Shown in pieces: positions 1 through 5,396 of a stretch of 5,396 nt of DNA. Location: NCBI GenBank assembly GCA_903921605.1, contig CAIXQV010000858.1, positions 1 to 5,396 on the forward strand, written 5' to 3'. Made by a program: the position numbers and the translations under genes. The notes under the pieces are model-generated. The model had not been told where the DNA came from. It saw nothing but the letters and a program-made list of their open reading frames with translations, and did no database searches. This stretch comes from an uncultured Planctomycetaceae bacterium. Its GTDB lineage: Bacteria > Planctomycetota > Planctomycetia > Planctomycetales > Planctomycetaceae. Every line of letters begins with the position of its first letter. The first letter of the stretch is position 1.

Positions 1-839
1 AGGTTGAGGAAGAGCGGCGTGTTCTTTACGTCGCACTGACTCGTGCCAAAGACGAACTGATCGTAACTCGACAAGGGTATAAACTCTGGGCTGCAGAGGA
101 CAAAAAACAGCCGGACAATTCTGACGAGGCATCCGAAACATATTTCTTTAATGGTCTACCCGAACATCTATTTGAGCACCATGTGCATCAATCTGAAAAA
201 CCGGTTTTTAAACGGCCCACTGGCCAGGCTTATGAACCGCCTGTCGTCGGAATTATCATTTCCTCAGCTTCGCAAGTGACGACGATTCCTGCTGCAGCAA
301 TTTTGCCACAGCCTTTGAAGCTAACAAGGCCGCCTGAGTTTTTGGCAGTAAGTTCACCCGATATGCCTCAACCTCAAATTTCAAGTAATTTTCTCTCCGT
401 GCAGAAGCAAGTATTAGTTCAGAGCTCCACTCAACCAGAGTCCACTCAACCAGAGCGCAGTTGTTCTCGAGAGCCTTTTGCAGTGGAGCCGTACTGGATT
501 GATGCTGTGACTCGTTGTAGCTTGCTTGACCGACGTCTGCAGTCTGCTGGGCGACGTATTCCACCAAAGCATTTCATAGAGAGTATATTGTCAACGCTCG
601 CGGCACATCGAGGCGCGATCCATCGAACCGTTCTATGCGATTCTCTGGGGCTGCCGGTAATCCGCTTTGCTGGAGTCATCTCCAAAATGATGCAACTGTT
701 GAATGTCGATAATGTGCCAGTCCTGAGCTACGATGACCGAGACAACCTGCTTCGCCTGAATGTGGAACTGCTCTGTCGCCAGTTCCAGATCCACGAAGAA
801 CCGGATACTGAGCCAAACCAAAATTCCGATCATTACTGA
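1..839 (+). CDS. UvrD/PcrA-like SF1A helicase, C-terminal part, with a PglZ-like winged-helix tail (5' partial)
   Basis: This is the 3' end of a DNA helicase gene that begins outside the window. The frame is open from base 3 to the TGA at 837-839 and gives 278 residues. Residues 2-19 hold SF1 motif VI (EEERRVLYVALTRAKDEL), whose arginine contacts the ATP gamma-phosphate in UvrD, PcrA and AddA/RecB-type helicases. TYFFNGLPEHLFEH (46-59) matches the SRFLxEIPxxLxE-type end of the UvrD/PcrA core. About 125 residues rich in Pro, Ser and Gln follow, probably disordered. Residues about 185-263 form a compact domain with alpha-helical segments, then LLNVDNVPVLSYDD and LNVELLCRQFQI. This resembles my recollection of the extreme C-terminus of BREX PglZ proteins and is likely a winged helix. 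A GTG at 183 could be mistaken for the start, but the upstream helicase motif in the same frame argues against that. The gene ends 4 bp before the BrxD-like gene. Helicase identity is firm. The PglZ-like assignment is inference. Confidence 0.85.
   Translation, partial: VEEERRVLYVALTRAKDELIVTRQGYKLWAAEDKKQPDNSDEASETYFFNGLPEHLFEHHVHQSEKPVFKRPTGQAYEPPVVGIIISSASQVTTIPAAAILPQPLKLTRPPEFLAVSSPDMPQPQISSNFLSVQKQVLVQSSTQPESTQPERSCSREPFAVEPYWIDAVTRCSLLDRRLQSAGRRIPPKHFIESILSTLAAHRGAIHRTVLCDSLGLPVIRFAGVISKMMQLLNVDNVPVLSYDDRDNLLRLNVELLCRQFQIHEEPDTEPNQNSDHY
426..455 (+). repeat. Perfect 15-bp tandem duplication in the helicase linker
   Basis: The unit TCCACTCAACCAGAG occurs twice without a gap (426-440 and 441-455). 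It is in frame and encodes STQPE twice within the Pro/Ser/Gln-rich linker between the helicase core and the C-terminal domain. Identity of the copies at every base, third codon positions included, suggests a recent slippage duplication tolerated because the linker is flexible. Confidence 0.9.
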
Positions 840-843
840 AAAA

Positions 844-2223
844 ATGGAAACACAAGCCGCTTCGGATGAAGCGGTGACATACAGGACCGAAAGCTACTCA
901 ACAATGGAAATTAGCCCTCAACGCCGAGATGAGATTCTGGACGCTCTGCGAAAAGGAACCGTCCCCAGCAGTCGATTGGATGCTTTTGCGGTAGGCATAG
1001 ATCACCTGCAGATGCATCTGGACGAAGAACTCAGGAAAGTGCAATCGGGCTCCAGCCAGTTCAAAGCCGTCCGAGGTGAATATGGTTGCGGTAAGACATT
1101 CTTTGCTCGATGGCTAGCGGAACGTGCGAGGCAGTTGGGATTTGTGACCGCCGAAGTGCAGGTTTCTGAAACAGAAACACCATTGCATCGACTTGAAACG
1201 GTTTATCGAAGACTCACGGAACGCATGATGACCCCGGGGGGCGAGTCGGGAGGATTCCGCAATCTGATTGATGGCTGGTTCTTTACGTTGGAAGAGGATG
1301 TCCTTGCTGAAGGAAATGTGGGTGCGACAGACGAAAAAGCATTGCTGGAAAGAACCAATGAACTGATGGACAAGCGATTGTCCATGATCAGTCAGACAGC
1401 GCCAATGTTCGGAACGGCCTTGCGTGGCTACCGAAATGCTCAGGCTGCAGGCGATTTTGCGGCTGCTGATTCGATCCTGAACTGGCTCTCTGGTCAACCA
1501 AACGTGGCCGCTGCGGCCAAACGTTTTGCTGGCGTGAAGGGAGATATTGACCACTTCGGTGCCATGAACTTTTTGCAAGGCGTGCTGGCGGTATTGAGGG
1601 ACTCCGGTCAAGCGGGGTTGTTGGTCGTTCTGGACGAAGTTGAGACCATTCAACGAGTTCGCAGTGACGTTCGCGACAAGAGCCTGAATGCCCTCCGCCA
1701 GATGCTGGATGAGATTGATTCGGGACGATTCCCCGGACTGTATCTTCTCATCACTGGTACGGGATCATTCTTTGAGGGACCTCAGGGGGTCTCGCGACTG
1801 GAGCCGCTGGCTCAGCGGCTGCATGTGGATTTTCAGACGGATGCAAGATTCGACAATCCTCGGGCTGTACAAATTCGACTTTCGCCATTTGATTTGAATC
1901 GACTGTTTCTGGTCGGATGCAGAATTCGCGATATCTTTTGTCAGCACTGCAAATCATCTGAGCGAATTAAGCAACTGTGCGACGACGCTTACATCAAAAC
2001 TCTTGCCGAAGCCGTAACAGGTCACCTTGGAGGCAGAGTTGGAGTTGCACCCCGAATCTTCCTGAAGAAGCTTGTAGCAGACGTACTGGATCGCATTGAC
2101 CTCTATCCTGATTTTAATCCACGAGCAGATTATCGGCTGACGATCACAGACCGTGAATTGAATCCGGCTGAACGAGTTGCCATGGGAGCTGACAATGTTG
2201 ATGAAATCGAGTTGGACCTGTGA
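844..2223 (+). CDS. brxD: BrxD-like AAA+ ATPase (BREX ATP-binding protein family, DUF2791)
   Basis: Predicted P-loop ATPase of the BrxD/DUF2791 family, cytoplasmic and 459 residues from ATG 844. Walker A is GEYGCGKT (78-85), within the family-typical stretch FKAVRGEYGCGKTFFARWLA. SETETPLHRLETVYRRL (108-124) is also characteristic. Walker B is LLVVLDEVET (259-268), and the sensor-1 strand is LYLLITGTGSFF (299-310). RLEPLAQRL (318-326) and GGRVGVAPRIFLKKLV (396-411) form the conserved C-terminal part, where an arginine may act as sensor 2. BrxD partners BrxHI in BREX types 2 and 6; its biochemical role is poorly defined. ATG 844 lies 4 bp after the upstream stop. ATG 904 (439 residues, MEISPQRRDEIL) is equally plausible, because family proteins usually begin near that segment. 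Neither start has a clear Shine-Dalgarno. The frame is also open upstream from ATG 760, but that start would overlap the helicase gene by 80 bp. Four cysteines at 359-379 are unusual. The symbol denotes family, not proof of BREX membership. Confidence 0.9.
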   Translation: METQAASDEAVTYRTESYSTMEISPQRRDEILDALRKGTVPSSRLDAFAVGIDHLQMHLDEELRKVQSGSSQFKAVRGEYGCGKTFFARWLAERARQLGFVTAEVQVSETETPLHRLETVYRRLTERMMTPGGESGGFRNLIDGWFFTLEEDVLAEGNVGATDEKALLERTNELMDKRLSMISQTAPMFGTALRGYRNAQAAGDFAAADSILNWLSGQPNVAAAAKRFAGVKGDIDHFGAMNFLQGVLAVLRDSGQAGLLVVLDEVETIQRVRSDVRDKSLNALRQMLDEIDSGRFPGLYLLITGTGSFFEGPQGVSRLEPLAQRLHVDFQTDARFDNPRAVQIRLSPFDLNRLFLVGCRIRDIFCQHCKSSERIKQLCDDAYIKTLAEAVTGHLGGRVGVAPRIFLKKLVADVLDRIDLYPDFNPRADYRLTITDRELNPAERVAMGADNVDEIELDL

Positions 2224-4334
2224 GCGCATTTGAAAAACTTCACCCAGCGTTACAGTACCATATTGTCAACAGCCTCGGCTGGAGATCACTTCGACCGTTT
2301 CAGGAGGATGTGATCCCTGAGGTTCTCTCCGGGAAGCACATGGTCATCCTGGCCCCGACTGCCGGGGGCAAGACGGAGGCTGCGTTTTTTCCGGCAGCCT
2401 CGCGGATTCTCAGCGAGCAATGGCAGGGCTTAAGCGTGCTTTATGTGTGTCCGCTCAAGGCGCTGTTAAATAATCTAAATTTGCGTCTTCAACATTACAG
2501 TCGATTGCTGGGCTTTAAGTCAGCAGTCTGGCACGGAGATGTTTCCAGTTCGGAAAGAAGACAGATCCTGCGGGACCATCCGTCCTGTTTACTGACGACC
2601 CCAGAGTCTTTGGAAGTCATGCTGCTGTCCGATCATGTGGACCATCGCAGCCTTTTCGCCAATCTGCGGATCGTCATTGTGGACGAGATCCATGCATTTG
2701 CTGGTGATGATCGTGGCTGGCACCTGTTGTCCGTTCTGAGTCGCATCACTCGATTTGCCGGACGGGAACTGCAGAGAATTGGTTTGTCTGCGACAGTGGG
2801 AAACCCGGTAGAGCTGAGTGATTGGCTGGCTGGCTGCTGTCAAGGTCCGAGAGGTGTCTATGTGCCCTCAGTTCTGCCGTCAACGGAGGCGAGAGTCTCT
2901 ATAGACTATGTTGGATCACTTCAGAATGCTGCCGTCATCATTTCGCGGTTGCATCGAGGCGAGAAGCGGTTGGTTTTTATTGATAGTCGATCCCATGTGG
3001 AAGAGCTGGGAAGTGCACTGAAAGACCTTGGGGTTCGAACATTTGTTACACACAGCTCTTTGAGTCAGGAACAGAGGCATGCGGCAGAGGAGGCCTTTGC
3101 TACTGGAAGCAACTGCGTCATTGTGGCCACAAGCGTACTTGAGCTTGGCATTGATGTGGGAGACCTTGACCGTGTGATTCAAATCGATTCGCCCGGTTCA
3201 GTCGCTGGGTTCTTACAACGGATGGGCCGAACCGGGCGACGGCCCGGAACTTTGAGAAACTGCCTGTTTCTGACGACGACACCAGAAAAGCTGCTTGTCG
3301 TTTCTGGACTTGTGAGGCTGTGGGCTCAAGGTTTCGTTGAATCTGTCACACCACCGCAGCTGCCATTGCACATACTGGCCCAGCAGATCATGGCTCTGGC
3401 CCTCCAACAGCGGGGAGTGACTCGTGCAGCAATTCGTGAATGGTTGAACCGTGTGCCCGCATTCGTCTCTGTCGAACCAGAAATGATCGATTCGCTGTTG
3501 GCGTGGATGCTTGAGAAGGATCTGATGTGGGAGAACGAAGGGCTGATATGGTTTGGCCAGCAGGGCGAAAAGGACTATGGCCGAAAGAATTTTTTAGAGC
3601 TCTTCACCGTCTTTTTAGTACCCCCCGTCTTTGAGGTAATGCATGGCCGGGACCATGTCGGTTCAGTCGATGAGATTATCTTTCTGGAGAAACCACAAGG
3701 TCCGAGAATGTTGCTGCTCGGAGGCAGGTCCTGGCTGGTCAATCACATTGAATGGAAGCGAAGAGTTGCTTACGTAGAACCCGTCAAGGAAAAAGGAAAA
3801 GCGAAGTGGGTGGGCAGTGGCCGTCCAATTACAGCAGTACTCGCCAGAGCAATTCGCAGTCTCTTAAGTTCCGACACTGGCATGAGTCAATGGAGCCAAC
3901 GTGCGTCAGAACAGATGGCGAAGTTGCGAGAAGACTATAACTGGGTGACCGAGGGACAGACGACTCTGTTGTCGAAGAAGGGCCTGCAGTGGTTCAATTT
4001 TGCGGGCACTCTCGCCAATATGGCTCTGGCAAAGGCCTTAAGCGACTCGCTTGGTGAAGGCGTTCGAGCAGAATCATTGTGTGTAACGTTTGATTGTTCT
4101 GCGTCAATGTCGGAGGTGCTTAATGCGATCGAGACCGTCAGGCAAACCGAACCAGAGTTGTTGGTCCCCTTGATAGACGAAAACGCAATTTCAGGGCTCA
4201 AGTTCTCGGATTGCCTTTCTCCAGAACTCGCCAGAATGCTCCTGACTCAACGATATTCAGATCCAGAATCAGTTCAGCAGTGCCTGAAAGAACCAACAGT
4301 GCCGGTTGTAGATGCAGAAATATCCGACTCGTAG
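2220..4334 (+). CDS. brxHI: BrxHI-like (Lhr-type) SF2 DEAD/DEAH-box helicase
   Basis: ATP-dependent helicase of 704 residues related to the core of Lhr and matching BrxHI of BREX loci. All SF2 motifs are present: motif I APTAGGKT (45-52), Ia CPLKALLN (77-84), TTPESLEVML (126-135), II DEIH (155-158), III SAT (190-192), IV LVFIDSR (251-257), V ATSVLELGIDVG (303-314) and VI QRMGRTGR (333-340). A winged-helix segment spans about 380-447. It is followed by a beta-rich Lhr-type domain at about 476-545 (GSVDEIIFL, LLLGGRSWLV, EWKRRVAYVEP), then a C-terminal region with WFNFAGTLANMALAKAL (591-607). Full-length Lhr is about twice this size, so the second half of Lhr is absent, as expected for BrxHI. 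The GTG start overlaps the BrxD-like stop (GTGA, 4 bp), which supports both start choice and translational coupling. The opening MSAFEKLHPALQYHIVNSLG fits the family N-terminus. It probably acts on DNA or RNA:DNA hybrids with the ATPase; that role is inferred. Confidence 0.93.
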   Translation: MSAFEKLHPALQYHIVNSLGWRSLRPFQEDVIPEVLSGKHMVILAPTAGGKTEAAFFPAASRILSEQWQGLSVLYVCPLKALLNNLNLRLQHYSRLLGFKSAVWHGDVSSSERRQILRDHPSCLLTTPESLEVMLLSDHVDHRSLFANLRIVIVDEIHAFAGDDRGWHLLSVLSRITRFAGRELQRIGLSATVGNPVELSDWLAGCCQGPRGVYVPSVLPSTEARVSIDYVGSLQNAAVIISRLHRGEKRLVFIDSRSHVEELGSALKDLGVRTFVTHSSLSQEQRHAAEEAFATGSNCVIVATSVLELGIDVGDLDRVIQIDSPGSVAGFLQRMGRTGRRPGTLRNCLFLTTTPEKLLVVSGLVRLWAQGFVESVTPPQLPLHILAQQIMALALQQRGVTRAAIREWLNRVPAFVSVEPEMIDSLLAWMLEKDLMWENEGLIWFGQQGEKDYGRKNFLELFTVFLVPPVFEVMHGRDHVGSVDEIIFLEKPQGPRMLLLGGRSWLVNHIEWKRRVAYVEPVKEKGKAKWVGSGRPITAVLARAIRSLLSSDTGMSQWSQRASEQMAKLREDYNWVTEGQTTLLSKKGLQWFNFAGTLANMALAKALSDSLGEGVRAESLCVTFDCSASMSEVLNAIETVRQTEPELLVPLIDENAISGLKFSDCLSPELARMLLTQRYSDPESVQQCLKEPTVPVVDAEISDS

Positions 4335-4484
4335 TTTCAGGAAGCAACCAAATGGATGGAACACGGGAGATATGTTGTCATACTCCTACCCCTTGGGGGC
4401 AACTTGACACGGTCCTGCTCGAAGTCTTGATGTTGCAGCCAATGCCTGACTTCATTCCCACTGTTTTGATGCGGTTTTCAACGC
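4335..4484 (+). other. 150-bp spacer between the BrxHI-like and SNF2-like genes
   Basis: This is the only appreciable non-coding gap. It contains TTGACA at 4404-4409, a perfect -35 hexamer, but the hexamer 17 bp further on is TTGATG (4427-4432), a poor -10. CCCCTTGGGG (4389-4398) sits inside GTTG (4374-4377) and CAAC (4400-4403), giving a weak imperfect fold without a T-tract, so it is not a convincing terminator. A 57-codon frame at 4352-4525 runs through the gap into the SNF2-like gene but shows no recognisable motif. The spacer may carry a separate promoter for the downstream gene or may simply be transcribed through. Confidence 0.4.
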
Positions 4485-5396
4485 ATGGCCTCAGAAACTC
4501 CCGAGTCTCCGCCTCCCGGCATTAGGTTGCAAATACCTGAATTGAACGGGGCCTTGAATCGCGAAGAGTATGAACTCCACGAACTCGCCTTAGAGTGGGG
4601 GTTGAGTGAGCCGATCGTAATTCGTGATGAAGACGATATCAAAGCCAAGGCAAGCTGGAAGGACAAGCTGCAGCCATTTGAGCATCAGGTGCAAAACCTG
4701 ATCACATTCTGCCGCAGGTTGCCAGTTTCAATCATTGCCGATGACGTGGGGCTCGGTAAAACAATCAGCGCCGGTCTGATTCTCAGCGAATTGTTGGTAC
4801 GTCGAAAAGTAAACCGCTGCCTCGTTGTGTGTACAAAGCTGATTGCGCCTCAGTGGATTGAGGAGTTACGGGATAAATTCGGAATCGATGGGCAGTGGGA
4901 GACTGGGAGTGCAGTTCGCTCATTGTTTCGCGGCGACTCCACAGTGGTTACGACGACATATGAATCTGTGCGTGACTACATGGCAGAGGCCAGTGCCGCA
5001 GGTTTCGACATGCTCATTCTGGATGAAGCTCACAAACTGAGAAACCTCTACGGAGCCAATTCTCCTCCGAAGATGGCAACCGCTGTTCACAAAGCACTTG
5101 AAGCCCGTATCTTCAAGTATGTGCTGATGCTGACAGCGACACCCATGCAAAACAGAATCTGGGATCTTTACAGTCTGATTGACTGTCTTGCGGTGGCCAA
5201 GGGCCACGAAAACCCATTCGGCGATCAGACCACCTTTGCCGCAAACTACGGCAATCCATTCAAACAGGCTGGCTGGAGCTCAAGCCCCTCGGGACGAAAG
5301 TTCAGAGAGACACTAAGGCAGTACGTTGTTCGTGCTCGCCGCGCTACGGTTCGCCTTTCATTCCCAAAACGCGAGTTGCGGCTGGAAAGGGTGCCG
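4485..5396 (+). CDS. SNF2-like SF2 helicase/translocase, N-terminal part (3' partial)
   Basis: The first 304 residues of a SNF2/RapA-type DNA translocase. These enzymes use ATP to track along double-stranded DNA and remodel or displace bound proteins. A leader of about 60 residues precedes the motor. The Q-motif-like FEHQ (66-69) is followed by motif I DDVGLGKT (86-93), Ia VVCTKLIAPQW (114-124), TTYESVRDY (157-165), II LDEAH (179-183), and III LTATPMQN (216-223) followed by WDLYSLIDCL. The stretch KLRNLYGANSPPKMAT (184-199) after the DEAH box is typical of a bacterial SNF2 group I recall beside similar helicase clusters. Motifs IV-VI and any C-terminal domains lie beyond the window. ATG 4485 is chosen because the frame has a stop at 4467-4469 and no other start between. 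No Shine-Dalgarno is evident. Motif I has DD where many relatives have DE. The gene is on the same strand as the others, 150 bp after the BrxHI-like gene, so it is probably part of the same cassette. Confidence 0.9.
   Translation, partial: MASETPESPPPGIRLQIPELNGALNREEYELHELALEWGLSEPIVIRDEDDIKAKASWKDKLQPFEHQVQNLITFCRRLPVSIIADDVGLGKTISAGLILSELLVRRKVNRCLVVCTKLIAPQWIEELRDKFGIDGQWETGSAVRSLFRGDSTVVTTTYESVRDYMAEASAAGFDMLILDEAHKLRNLYGANSPPKMATAVHKALEARIFKYVLMLTATPMQNRIWDLYSLIDCLAVAKGHENPFGDQTTFAANYGNPFKQAGWSSSPSGRKFRETLRQYVVRARRATVRLSFPKRELRLERVP

Noticed and set aside
183..839. A stand-alone 218-residue gene starting at GTG 183
   Set aside because: The same frame is open back to base 3 and encodes SF1 helicase motif VI and the end of the UvrD core, so GTG 183 is an internal valine codon.
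760..843. An N-terminal extension of the BrxD-like gene from ATG 760
   Set aside because: It would overlap the helicase gene by 80 bp where that frame encodes the conserved end of its C-terminal domain, and the extra 28 residues show no family similarity.
1114..1653. 179-residue reverse-strand frame opposite the BrxD-like gene
   Set aside because: It is antisense to highly conserved ATPase motifs, has no recognisable domain, and is explained as a shadow frame.
3232..3247. CCGGGC-GACG-GCCCGG hairpin as a terminator
   Set aside because: It lies inside motif VI of the BrxHI-like helicase (TGRRPG codons) and has no T-tract. It arises from the GC-rich arginine, proline and glycine codons.
4374..4403. 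Hairpin-like GTTG ... CCCCTTGGGG ... CAAC as a terminator after the BrxHI-like gene
   Set aside because: The inner stem has only a 2-base loop, the outer stem is 4 bp with an uneven internal loop, and no T-run follows.
4211..4525. A 104-residue + frame, or a 57-codon version from ATG 4352
   Set aside because: It overlaps the end of the BrxHI-like gene and the start of the SNF2-like gene, has no recognisable motif, and its gap portion is compositionally unremarkable. Most likely chance.
1..5396. A complete BREX type 2 or type 6 locus
   Set aside because: Only BrxD-like and BrxHI-like genes are present. No methyltransferase, PglZ phosphatase domain, PglW kinase or BrxA/B/C gene is visible in the window.

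Overview
This window holds four genes, all on the + strand and nearly end to end. They are the 3' end of a UvrD/PcrA-type (SF1A) helicase, a BrxD-type AAA+ ATPase, a BrxHI/Lhr-like SF2 helicase, and the 5' two-thirds or so of the motor of a SNF2-like SF2 helicase. All four are ATP-driven nucleic-acid enzymes. No RNA gene, insertion sequence, CRISPR array or clear terminator is visible. The reverse strand shows nothing beyond shadows of the + strand genes.

Layout. Positions 1-839 carry the C-terminal 278 residues of the UvrD-like helicase: motif VI, the usual end of the helicase core, a long Pro/Ser/Gln-rich linker, then a compact C-terminal domain. That last domain resembles, from memory, the C-terminal winged-helix end of BREX PglZ proteins. 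Four bases later, 844-2223 encodes the BrxD-like ATPase. Its stop overlaps the GTG start of the BrxHI-like helicase (2220-4334) by 4 bp, so these two are almost certainly translationally coupled. A 150-bp spacer (4335-4484) follows, then the SNF2-like gene from 4485, which runs off the right edge.

How they may work together. brxD and brxHI are known as neighbours in BREX type 2 and type 6 phage-defence loci. No BREX hallmark (PglX methyltransferase, PglZ phosphatase, PglW, PglY/BrxC, BrxA/B) is in this window, and the flanks here are two other helicases. The simplest reading is a multi-helicase DNA-processing or defence cassette that shares the BrxD-BrxHI pair with BREX. I recall comparable sets (BrxD/DUF2791 ATPase, Lhr-like helicase, SNF2, UvrD) being linked to TerB-N/TerB-C proteins in genome-context work on Ter stress systems. 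That is recall, and no TerB gene is visible here. If the UvrD C-terminal domain really is PglZ-like, it could be a shared adaptor that docks on BrxD or DNA.

Organism. The composition looks near 50% GC, Shine-Dalgarno motifs are weak or absent before the starts, and the protein style is bacterial. A Planctomycetota-like bacterium would fit, but this is a weak guess. The genes look intact where complete, with no frameshift seen.
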